The notes beneath the pieces were generated by a model. It ran no database searches. It saw only the letters and a program-made list of their open reading frames with translations, and had not been told where the DNA came from. Below are positions 1-11,142 of a DNA stretch of 64,000 nt, piece by piece (the stretch's first letter is position 1; every line of letters starts with the position of its first letter). Position numbers and translations under genes: made by a program. This DNA comes from Tetrahymena elliotti 4EA (Eukaryota > Ciliophora > Oligohymenophorea > Hymenostomatida > Tetrahymenidae). The stretch is taken from contig JH720305.1 of NCBI GenBank assembly GCA_000231825.2, positions 1,315,557-1,379,556 on the forward strand. The letters run 5' to 3'.

Positions 1-1180
1 TAACAAAATTGAAGATTAATATAAATTCTTATAATAAATTTGAAAAAGGATTAAAAAATTGGCTGAATATTTTGAAAATATGAGTAGTCTTGAGAAATTA
101 TCAGTCAAAATAGGAGTTGAGAACTAAATTGAAGATAGTTTTAAAATTTTCTCTGGAAAATTATCAAAGTTGAAAAAATTAAAATAATTTACTTTCTCTT
201 TGGATACTTAAGATGTTGAATGTAATGAATAATAAAAAGTTAGTTCGAAATTTACCAATTTTTTGTAAGGGCTTTTAAATCATAGCTAGCTCTAAAAATT
301 ACGTGTAGCTATTGAAAAACAAAATTCTTTTGGATCTAATGGCTTAAATTATTTAGGTTAAGTTTTAAATACTTTAGTAAATCTAAAGATTCTAGATATT
401 TACATTGGTTAAGATAATTAAATTGATTAAGGAGATCCTTCAATTTTTTGTAAAAGTTTATCAAATCTAGCTAGTTTAAAAGAATTGAAATTTAATATTG
501 AAGGGCCTTATATTTTAAGTTCAGCAACAAGACAAATAGGGTTTTCTTTGGCATAACTTAAATCTTTACAAAATCTAGATTTTAATATATCATATTGTAA
601 TGAAATTAATTGGTCAGGAGCTAAAATGATTGTTTATGGGTTTAACATTTGGAAAATTTAGGTTTTTTGAATTTGCTAATAGGAGAGCTAATTGGAAAAC
701 GAAGAATGAAATTTTTAGGCTAAGCAATAAATAAACTACATAATTTGAAAACCTTAAAGATATTTAGGAGAATATAATTTAATTTGTAAAGAAGGTATGG
801 AATTTTTTGGTGAAGGATTTGCAAATTTAAAATAACTTAACATCCTTATTATAACAATATCAAAAAAAAATTCTATTGAAACTGAAAATTCTATTGGACT
901 TGAGAAACGAATTTCTTATCTATCATCATTGTAGTAAATTTAGCTAGATTTTCCTGTTTCTTTTTCTTAAGATATTCTTTTGAGTGAAAATCTTGGAAAG
1001 TTGAGTAATTTGAAAAACATGAACCTTAATTTAAGAAGTTAATATGATAAAAAGATATTCAAAATAGTTGCTCGAAATTTATCATACTGCAAATATTTAT
1101 AAATTATTTAATTTAAAAATCTTCAAACATAAGGTGAAATTTAGTTAAAAAGAAAGTGTCTTAGATTAGTTAAAATATGA
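1..1180 (+). pseudogene. Leucine-rich-repeat protein, 3' part, frameshifted
   Basis: The translated segments show repeated units rich in Leu, Asn and Lys, such as LKKLKQFTFSLD and LVNLKILDIYIGQ, typical of the large ciliate LRR families. No single frame is open. Coding character runs in frame 3 to about 57, frame 2 from 59 to about 667, frame 1 from 667 to about 790, and frame 2 again to a TGA at 1178-1180. Each switch sits at a short homopolymer (A6 near 53-58, T6 at 663-668, AAA near 788). The 5' end lies outside the window. It is either a decaying pseudogene or an intact gene with base-count errors in the sequence; I cannot separate these. I see no kinase or other catalytic domain. Confidence 0.6.
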
Positions 1181-2601
1181 AATGAAATTCATTTTTAAAA
1201 GTAATTTTTTCATAAAGTTTTTTTAGAAATAGATTAAATTTTAGAATTTTAAACAGCTTGGATTCAAGTATTTTATAAGGAAAAGTCTTAAAATAAATAA
1301 TTTGAAAAATAAAAGAAATAAATAAAACTAAAAAGGTTGGTCAAAACAAAACAATTTCAGATGTGACTATTAAAAGTATGCTATAAAAATAATTCTAACT
1401 TGAAGTTATTAGCTTGTGATTTTTTATATTTTATTTGTGTTACTCATGAATAGTTACTTTGAATTCAAAATATTAAAAAAGTAATTTATTATCAATTTAA
1501 TCTTGAGATTTGTAGCTTTTTAACAAAAAATAAAATTTGGAAATGTTCTATGATTATTTTCAATTTGTTTTGTATTTTGTTTGAATCAATTTAAAACAAG
1601 TTTTTCACTTTTAGTTATTTCGATTTTCTTAACTGTTTAAAAAAACAAATAAGAGATATTTAAATAAAACAAACAATTTATAGAAAATAAAATTTATTAG
1701 ATTTAAATTGATTTGCAAATAAAAAATATTTGTTTATCTAAAAGGATTCAATCATAAAAATAAATAAAGAATGAAGAAATAGTTCTTGAAAATCTATCTG
1801 ATGCAATAAGAAAAATTATTTTAAAATTCAATTTTTTTAGTACAAATTTTAATTTTGATAAAATTTAAATAGAATTAATTTTAAATAATCTTTGAAAAAT
1901 TATTAATTAAAAAATGAAAGAATGAAAGAACTAGGGTGTGATTAGTCGGATATAAATAAATTTTGTTTTATAAGTGGTAGGTAGATTGTATGCTATTTAA
2001 AAATTCAAAAAAGATGTATATTATTAAATTTTTTGGTTTGGGGTATTAAAAATAAATATATTTCAAATGGATTAATAGAATCAAATTTATTCAATCAAAG
2101 ACTTTTTTGCTAGATTGATAGTGTTTAGTTTTCAAATTTATTTGAAGTTACTAACAAACGAACCACCTTCTGCTGATTTTTTTTGAAGAATTTGAGTAGA
2201 AAATCAAATAAGATGAAGATCTATTTGAAAATCACATATAGGAAATTAAAAATTTCTAAATTTAAAGCAAGTTAACATTATGAAAAAAGATGGAATAAAT
2301 GAATGGATGAATAAATAAATTAGTGTTAATTAATAATATGTGTATGATTTATGAATAGGAGATTGGCTATAAACAGACAGGCAATTAAAAATTGATTTAG
2401 AAGTAATAACAAACTACCGAATAAACAAATAATTTATTAGATAATTGATTGAATCATTGAAAGATTGATTGATTTTTTGATATTTATTTCAAGTAACAAA
2501 ATCGAGCAAACAAAAAAAGCCAACAATTTTTATAGGAAAAGAATATATATCATCAGTCAGTATATAATAAATAAATAAAAAGAGTTATTCAATTTGATAA
2601 A
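1181..2601. other. Intergenic, no gene seen
   Basis: A 1.4 kb A+T-rich stretch with frequent TGA in all frames. It should hold the upstream region of the kinase gene that starts at 2602. I recognise no specific site. Confidence 0.6.
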
Positions 2602-5600
2602 ATGAAGAATATTAGCTACAAAGATTAAGGATATACTAATTCTTTAAGCGGAGCTGCAGCAGCTAAAAAGAAAGCTCCATCAACAGGAGGAGGAAATTAT
2701 ATTTCCAACATTCCTAACTTTCTTAAGGACTCTAAGCAGCCAAAGACTCCTATTACACAAATGCTTTATAAAAATATAAATTTGAATTTTTAGGAGTTAT
2801 AGTAATCGCAACAGTAATAGAATTAAAATGTCGCATCTAAGCCTAAAGTCAATAATTTTATTTCCCCTTAGCAGACACCCACTACTTATTATAATTTATC
2901 ATAGTAGCAGTAATAGTATTAGTAGCAGTAGCAATAGCAATAACAGTAACAGTAGTAATAGTAGCAGTAATCAATTTCTTCTTATCCTCAAACTGCTACT
3001 TTGTAACAAAATGTTAGCTCTAATAATGGAAACAGTATTATTAGCAATAATGGGAATAATGCTCCTATATCAGCAAATAATTAATCTAGCAGCCATCATT
3101 ATAGCTATTCTGCTTACCATTCTAGAAAAGCCTCCCAAAATTATGATGTTTCTCCATCTCATTCCTCACAAAATTCAAAATTACTTAAGAGGAACTCTCA
3201 ACCTCAAAATAATATTATGCAATTTTCCAGATAAGACTAATAGGGATAGCAACAAGCTGGCTTCTAATCACCAAAAGGCTAAATGAATATTTAATAAAAT
3301 TAGGTCTAATAGCCATAACTTTAGAATTAGCATCTCAGAAGTAACAGTATTGGAATTTAAAATCTTAACAATCAAAATGTAAACAATAATAGCAGCAATA
3401 ACAGTAGCAATTAGTAATATGTTTATCAAAGTGGTAATCATAGAAATAGCAGTAATCCTAACATAAATATCAGCAATAATGTAAGCTCAAATAATGAAAG
3501 AACAAGCAATACTTTTACTTCAGTTAACAATAACACACCTTAAAGCGTGTCATAAAATTTAAAGTAAAATTAATACAACATCCCAACAGCTACAATAAAC
3601 TGTGCAAATTTCGCTTAATCCTCTTCTTCAACAGCTGCATCAGCATTATCAAGCTAGAATAATTTAAATAACTAAAACCTCTATTCAATAATAGCTAATC
3701 AGGTAAATATTTTCATTTAATTCAATTTTAAAAAAATCTTAAATTATAAAATTGCATTTAATAATAACAAAGCAAAGAAAAATTTAAGAAAAGGAAAAGA
3801 AATAAAATAGAATATTTAATGCTTTCTCTATGATAAAAAAGAACTAAAATTTTATTATTTTGTTTGATTGATTTATTAAATTATTTTAATATACAAAAAT
3901 AAAGCAATAATAATAGCCACTTAATAGCTAAAATCAATAAGGAAATAAAGATGCAAACTAAGGAGCATCTAGTTAAGGAGAGTAAAAGTAAAAGTAAATT
4001 TCATTCATAAATTATCTTCTTCTTAAGGAAGTTTAAAATAGAAGCTAAAAAGATGAAACTGTTTCTGCTAAACACTCTAGATGTAAACACAACATAATAT
4101 TAAATACATATAATATAAACTCATATATTAATTAAATCAAATAGAACCTTCAGCTAATAATGCATCAAGCTCAAGTAAAAACCCTATTAATAACAGAAGC
4201 AATAGCATGGTATCTGGAAATTAGATAGCTGCTAATGGTAATAGTGGTAATAACATACCTAATATTCCCACTTGTGTAGTAAATATAAGTTCAAATAGCT
4301 AAAATGTTAGTCCAAACAGTACAAGTTAGTTTACTTAATAAATACAATAGTAACTTTAATTGTAGTAACAACTTTTGTTGTAGTAATAATAGTAAATTTT
4401 ATAATAAAAATAATAACTATCTCTAACTCCATCTCCTTCCCCAAGTATGAACTATTAGAATAGCATATACAAACAATCAGCTTATTCTAATAATGCTTTA
4501 AATAATAGTGCCATTAATAACAGTATTAATACAACCTAAAATAACTAAAATTAAAATAACAATGGAAATTAGCAACAATAGCAATAATACTCAGATGAAG
4601 GACTAGCTAGTTCTAAAGAAGAATTTTATATAAATAAAAATTAATTTAACTTTCAATTTGTCATCGGAAAAGGAGGTTTTGGTAAGGTGTGGAAGGTAGA
4701 ATAAAGAAAAACACGTCAAATATTTGCTATGAAAGAAATGTCCAAATCATTGTAAGAATTTAAATAAAAATAAATTTATTTAATTTATTTTTAATTACTA
4801 GGATAATCACTAAAAAGTCTGTTAATTCAGTCATTAATGAAAGAAACCTTCTATGTACACTTAAGCATCCGTAATATTTTTATTTTTGTTAAAAAACTAA
4901 GATTAATTGAAATTCAGATTTCAATTTTATTTTTTTACAAACAAAAGAAAACTTACAAATTATTTTATTTCAAAGGAAAATTCCAGTAAAATTGCAAACA
5001 ATTTAATTATTTAATTTGTTTAAAACAAAATCTGAGAATTTAAAACATTTTTCATCAAAATAATTAATTTGAAAAAAAGAATATTTGAATGAATAAAATA
5101 ACAAACAAACAAGATTTTTAAAATTTAAGAATTTATCTGATTTTACATTTACTTTTTTTGATTAATAATAATATATTCATATTTTATAAAATTAGATTCC
5201 TTGTTAATATGTTTTATGCATTTTAAGATCGTGATAATTTGTTTTTAGTGATGGATTTTATGTCAGGAGGAGATTTGAGATTCCATATTGGAAAATAAAG
5301 AAGATTTAATGAAGAATAAACAAGTATTTTAATTTTAAAAATAATCTTTCAGTGCTAATAGAATTGTTTAATTTTAATAGGATTCTTTGTGGCTTGCATA
5401 TTTTTAGGATTGGAGTACCTTCATAAAAATAATATAATACATAGAGATATTAAGCCTGAAAATTTAGTCCTAGATGATGATGGTTATGTTAGAATAACTG
5501 ATTTGGGTATTGCAAGATATTGGAAGAGAGAAAACTAAAATGATACTTCAGGAACACCAGGATATATGGGTATATTTAGTTTTTTTATTATATCGATCTC

Positions 5601-6623
5601 ATTCTTGGTATCATTTATATAGCTCCTGAAGTTATGTGTAGATAACCTCACACATTTGCAGTTGATTATTTTGCTCTAGGTGTAATAGCTTTTGAATTTA
5701 TGCTTGGAAGGGTAAAAATTAAATTATTTATCAAACAATAAGATTTAGTAATTATTTTTGTATTTGAAATCAAGCGTCCTTATCTTGGTAGATCAAGATA
5801 GGAAATAAGAAACTAAATATTGGCTAGAAGAGTTTAAATTAAAAAAAATGAAATACCTGATGGATGGTCTCTTGAAGCAGCAGACTTTATCAACAAAGTA
5901 TTTAATAATAATTTAATAAACATTCTAAAATAATTGTTTAATAAAGCTTATAGAAAGAAAACCTGCTTAAAGATTAGGAATTAATGGACCTGATGAGGTT
6001 AAGAATCATCCATGGCTAAGAACCTTCCCATGGAAAAAACTTTACAATAAAGAATTACAGGCTCCATTTTTGCCAGTAAAATTAGATAATAAATAATTAA
6101 TAATATTTAATATAATTCCTTTTTTAAAAGTCATAGGAAGATAATTTTGATTTCAAATAATAAATTTCTGTTGATGATGAGTAAACAAATGAAATTATAT
6201 AATAAAATGCTATGCTATTAAGAAAGCCTTAAGTCTAAAGTAAATTACTTTTTATTATTGCTATTTCTCTAATGAAACTAACCAAATAAAATAATAGGCT
6301 TATTTAATGGGTACAATTTTGATAATACATTATTTAACCCTACTTTGGAAATGACTTCTGAAAATTCTACTTCTAATATTAATCGCTCAACAAATACATC
6401 AATCTCAAGTAAAAAGATTAATTCAAACAATAACAATAATACTAATAGTTTAAATCTTGGAGGAAACCTAACACCAACCATGAGTAACAAAGGTTAAGCT
6501 AGTTAAAATGGTCTTTAAGGTCTAAATAGTACTAATGTTAGTAGTCCTAATAACTGCAGTGAATATAATATCTATCCAAATTAATATAACAATAATTCTA
6601 ACAATTTTTATTATAAAAATTGA
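2602..6623 (+). CDS. AGC-type Ser/Thr protein kinase with Gln/Asn-rich N-terminus
   Basis: About twelve exons: 2602-3702, two short ones near 3905-3993 and 4028-4082 (joins uncertain), 4145-4751, 4802-4870, 5196-5323, 5381-5569, 5623-5711, 5775-5897, 5947-6075, 6131-6239 and 6298-6623. Roughly the first 520 residues are low-complexity Gln, Asn and Ser. The kinase core follows: glycine loop [12 protein letters not shown]-binding Lys in FAMKEMSKS, catalytic [11 protein letters not shown] motif as YMAPEVM, and a C-lobe ending [13 protein letters not shown]. The metal-binding motif is DLG (ITDLGIARY) instead of DFG. The layout resembles the STK32/YANK branch of AGC kinases, from memory, so the subfamily is tentative. 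A Gln/Asn/Ser tail follows the kinase domain. Its substrate is unknown. The start is the first ATG of an open first exon beginning [10 protein letters not shown]. Confidence 0.85.
2902..2970 (+). repeat. Polyglutamine tract written in mixed TAG/TAA/CAG/CAA codons
   Basis: Twenty-three consecutive codons encode 22 Gln and one Tyr (TAT). Most of the Gln codons are TAG or TAA. It lies in the disordered N-terminus of the AGC kinase. A second Gln-rich block, also mostly TAA/TAG, lies near 4325-4420 in the same gene. Confidence 0.85.
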
Positions 6624-7333
6624 TTCAATTTATGAATAACCATAAATAAATTCTAAGAGTGCATATATATTGCATTCAGTTAATTCTAAGTTGGATTATA
6701 AATAAACTGATAAATTATACTTAAATTGATCAACTTAAACTAACCATTTAATTTCACAGTAAATTTGTGAAAATGTAGAATCTAAATCATTGAACTTTCT
6801 TCAAAATAATCCATTTTTCTTACTATTTTATTTTACCTAATTATAACTTGCTCAATAAATTTTTGAAGAAAAAAAATGAACAAAAAACTTAATAAAAATG
6901 AAAAAAATTAGTCAAATGACAAAATAATCTTAATTTTATAATCTTATAATATTATTAATTAGAATTTAAGCTAAATTTTATATGTATTGATTGATCACTT
7001 CTTTGTATTAACTTTAATACTGCTTAAGTAAAGTAATTCCCCTAAAATAATATTTATGTGTATGTATTCCATACTTTTACTTATCTTTAAATTTTATTGT
7101 ATTATATCTATAAATATTTATTTTTATTGATTGTACTAAATTATTTACTGTATCCTTCCTTTTATTTGTAATACAAATATTTTATTTGATGTTTCTTTAA
7201 ATTTTATTGTATCTTATATCTTTTATTATTTATTTTACTAAATTTTTAATTAGTATTTTTACAAATTTTTAATATTTGAAACCCTTATCATTTTTTAATT
7301 AATGAAACAGTTGTAAGTAGAAAGACTAATAAA
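6624..7333. other. Intergenic, no gene seen
   Basis: A 0.7 kb spacer between the kinase stop and the small downstream gene. It is highly A+T-rich, with no convincing open frame. Confidence 0.6.
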
Positions 7334-8042
7334 ATGACCTCTTAAAAACTTTAATAAGAAATTCTTAGATCTTATTTAGGTATAGATAAAAAAGGGAACT
7401 TATACATAATTAGAAATAATTTATTTTTTTAATAATATTTTTGGAAAAAAATATTTAATTGTAATCTTTTTCTCATAAATCAAAATCAAAAAAACAAAAA
7501 TCAGTAAAATAATTTTATTTTTTAAATAAGAATACTAAACAGAAAAATAATTGGCAAACATTAATTAAAATAAATATCTTAATATTTAAAATAGATATTT
7601 TCCTTAATTTTAAAAAATATAATTTAATTCGATTTAACAGCTTATTTTAGAGTTGCGTGCTATTGATTTAGGTTTTGTTTATTTATTGATTTTATTATTT
7701 ATTTATTTATTTATTGTATGTTTAATTTTTTATTTGCTATTTTGATGTTTTTTAATTTTTATTTTTTGTATTTTATTTGCTTTCATTGATTTTTATCAAT
7801 TTTAATTTAGTTTCTATATTTTTTAATTTTTATTTATTTGATTTTATTTGTTTTATTTATTTTTATTAGATCAGCAGAGAATAAGCTCAAGGTTTCATCT
7901 CAATCATCTTAATTGTCTACAGGCCTAAAAAAAATACTAATTATATATGTTAATATAAGATTTCATTTTAAATAAATAAAGTAAGAAAGGATTTGATTTT
8001 GAAAGAGTCCACTAATCAGGATTATATACAACTGATTCATGA
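7334..8042 (+). CDS. Small hypothetical protein, two exons
   Basis: The two exons are 7334-7379 and 7870-8042. The donor is G|GTATAG and the acceptor TTTATTAG, and the phase is consistent (46 + 173 = 219 nt, 72 residues plus TGA). The protein starts MTSQKLQQEILRSYLDQQ and ends in GFDFERVHQSGLYTTDS. The second exon has normal amino-acid composition despite the A+T-rich surroundings, which argues it is real. I do not recognise the family. It has no signal peptide, no membrane segment and no obvious metal ligands. The 490-nt intron holds TTTA-type simple repeats near 7680-7720. This is a prediction from splice signals and composition only. Confidence 0.45.
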
Positions 8043-8613
8043 AAGTTTTTATTATTGATACAAATATTAGTATTGATTGGAGGAATTATTGGATTTACTG
8101 GATTCGATTTATGATAAAATTATCATTTCGCTATAATTAGTGGCTAAATGCTCTTTTAACGGGTGTAAAAATTTAGAGCATCCTAATTTATAGTCCTTAA
8201 AAACTTATTCGTTATAAAAACTTGGAAAGGAAATTTCTCCATTTCAATTTTAGGGAATAAGAATTTCTTACTTTAATTTATTTACTTATTTTTGCTTTTT
8301 TTTTTTTTTTGTATTTTAATTTAATTAATTATTATTTTTTGATTAATTCATTTTTAGTTTTCAAATTATTTACTTTTTCCTCCCTATTCCCCAATCTCCC
8401 AAGATATAAATTTTGTATTTTTAAACAAAAATTTGAAATCACTAAATAATCTACAATTTTAATCATCCATCTTAATACATATTATTTATCTTGCAAAAAG
8501 AAAAAATCACCATCAAAATTTAATATAAAAGTTTTTAATATTAAGTAAAAAAATAAGATTTTTCGATTTTGAGATACAATATAAAATAGTTCTGCTCCAG
8601 TAAGTTTAAATTG
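8043..8613. other. Intergenic, no gene seen
   Basis: A 0.57 kb spacer upstream of the TMEM43-like gene, with poly-T runs and no supported gene. Confidence 0.55.
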
Positions 8614-10023
8614 ATGGATAATGAAACTCAAAATAAAAAATAAGAAGTGAAGGGGCTTAAATAGTATTACTTATTCTCACCTATCCGAAACTATGCAATC
8701 GGAATAGGTATATTAGGATTAACTTCATTTATGTACTATAAAAATATTCCATTTTACTTGAAGTGGGAGAAATATCAAAAATATTTGGATGGAATTAAAA
8801 CTTTGAAAGGAAAAAATCAAGCACTAAACTAATTTGTTCATTGTTCAGGTTTGCTAAAATTTGACAGTACTAAGATAATATAAGATAAATTATTTGGTAT
8901 TACTTCATCATAAACTCTTGGACTTTCCAGAAAAGTAGAGATATTTAAAACATATGGTTTAGAAAGAAAAAAAACTTGGTACAACTTAAATTACTTAGAG
9001 GAAGAAGTAGTACCAAAAGAAGTAAAAAAATTAAAGAGTTAAGCATTAACAAATGGTGATGTTTATGTAGAAGACTATACATTATCAAATAGTTTATTAT
9101 AAATACTTGCAGAATCTAATAAAAAATAGATTTCAATAGATTTAGATAGAGTCTTAAAATATTTTGAAAACCTTAAATAATAACAGAAAAAATTAGATAA
9201 CTTAAACTTAAGCTAAGATTAAGTTGTAAAAGAAAGCTTATCTTCATCTTATGAAGAGATAAAATTTTTTTAGAATCATCCTTTCAAATTATGAGAAGAG
9301 TCTTAAAAGTTTGTAAAAATTTATGATGATTCAATTTATATTGTTAAGACTTTGGAATAGATTTCTGAAGGAGATATAAAAATATCTTATTATGATATTG
9401 ATAATATAGATAAAATCACTGCTTTAGGCTTAAAATAAGACAATATTATCACTAAATTTTAAGTTCCAGAATTGGCTGATGACTCTAATTCAATTATTAA
9501 CATTAAAATCAATAAAAATAGATTCCAGTTCAAAGTTGGATAAATTGGTTTCGCGTTTAAAGGTAATTTGACATAGAAAAAAGCTCTAAAAAAATTTAAA
9601 GCTAATGTAGGATAGTACTTTATTTCTTTAGAAGCTATTATGTTTTTATTGTCATTTGTTTATTGGTAAATTTGCTAATCTTTTTTTGATGATTTTAAGC
9701 TTTCACACAGTGAGGAGGAAAAGAAATAGTTTGCAAAATAAATCATAAAAAAGCTTAATGAGGAAACAAAATTTCAAAGTAGCTCATTTCTATGGTTACA
9801 AGTTTTAACTGTTTTTATTACCCATTTATATGGATTAAACAATTTATTTTAAGGAATTTATGTACTACCATCATCTATTTTACTTCTTTCTGGCACAGCT
9901 TATGTTACTATTTAGATGAAAAAAGTTATAGAGTTCAGTAAAGTCCTTGAATAGGAAATCAAATTATAGCAATAAGACTTAAAGGTAAATTTATTAAATG
10001 TTAAGTAAGATGAATAAAAATGA
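8614..10023 (+). CDS. TMEM43-like membrane protein, interrupted by an in-frame TGA
   Basis: One open frame of 469 codons with a single internal TGA at 9292-9294 (codon 227) and the final TGA at 10021-10023. The protein resembles the TMEM43 (LUMA) family of the ER and inner nuclear membrane. It has an N-terminal membrane segment (IGILGLTSFMYY), a QFVHCSG block, a block reading SRKVEIFKTYG, and C-terminal hydrophobic segments such as EAIMFLLSFVYW. Similarity to the family continues on both sides of the internal TGA, so it falls inside a conserved region and not at a domain end. A 75-nt intron (9226-9300) would remove it in frame, but the acceptor would be atypical. The gene may be recently inactivated, read through, or hold a base error. 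Confidence 0.65.
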
Positions 10024-11142
10024 GTATTTAATTCCTATCATTATTCTTAATTAATTCTTCTCTTTCTTGAGAAACTCAAATCTCTTTTTGCTGGTTCTGA
10101 TTTTAAGAAAACTTGTAGCTATGTCAATTCATAAAAAAAATTCTAAAAAACAACAAATATCTTCTAAATTAAAAAGTAATCATTAAAAACTAAGCTCCTA
10201 TGTAACTATGTAACTAGATTTGGATTGCTATTCTCTATAATAGTATAAAAAATTTACAAGACTCTATATTTAACTACCAAGTCTTTTACATTAATCTTAC
10301 AAAGTAAATAAGAAGTCTATTAACTTCAACAAAGTTTGAATAAGAAAATATTTAGTACCCCAAGATATTCAATCATATTATTCAAATATTAAGAAGAAGC
10401 TATTTATTTAATTTTTAAAAATTTTAATTTGTAAATTTGACAAAATTTTTAATTTTAAAATATTTTATCCAATTTTCTCAAACATCAAATTGTGGACCAA
10501 AACTAAGAGACAAATTCATTGAATCTTTCTTTGATAAAAAACTATTTAATATTGTTTTAATAATTTAATGAATTTTTTTAATAAAATTTCATAAAGAAGA
10601 TTGATAGATAGAAATTGATATAAAGTAAAGTAAAAAAGAAAGAGTTAATCCATACAGATTTATTACGGAGAAGTTACTAATTGATTTAGCTTGACAAAAA
10701 AATATATAGTATAGGTTAAGAATATTTGTAGGATTCTTTAAGTATTATATGATATAAGAATTTAAAAATATTTATTTAAATTATAAATCTTGATCTTTTA
10801 CTTTATCGATTGTATAACTTTCTGAAAGTTAGAATTTTACATAATAAAATATTTATTTATTTTCAATATGAGTGATTGATTGATTGACTAGTAACTTTAT
10901 TGAATAGTTGAATGATAATTAAAGTTATTTTTCTTAAATGCATGGATGGATGAATAAAGGAGTGAGGAATATGCCTCTCTATGATTTTTCATATTTTTAA
11001 TCTATTTATTATTCTTAACAATTATGAAAAAATCTTGCTTATTATTTTTTTCATTCATTCATTCATACATACATTAATTGATTTTATTTTCATTCAACCA
11101 GCTGAAAATTATCAATCATGTCACACACATGAATTTCCTTAA
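10024..11142. other. Intergenic between convergent genes
   Basis: A 1.1 kb spacer between the 3' ends of the TMEM43-like gene (plus) and the PKA gene (minus). A+T-rich; nothing recognised. Confidence 0.6.

Noticed and set aside
2828..3286. Standard-code open frame on the plus strand
   Set aside because: It is out of frame with the kinase exon, which is open from 2602 to 3702 using TAA/TAG as Gln. It arises from the repetitive CAG/TAG/TAA tract.
7660..7870. TTTA/TTTG repeats as a transposon end
   Set aside because: They are ordinary A+T-rich simple repeats inside an intron, with no terminal inverted repeat, target duplication or transposase nearby.
9292..9294. Selenocysteine as the preferred explanation for the internal TGA
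   Set aside because: I know of no selenoprotein in the TMEM43 family and no Cys is expected at this position. I kept it only as one of several options.
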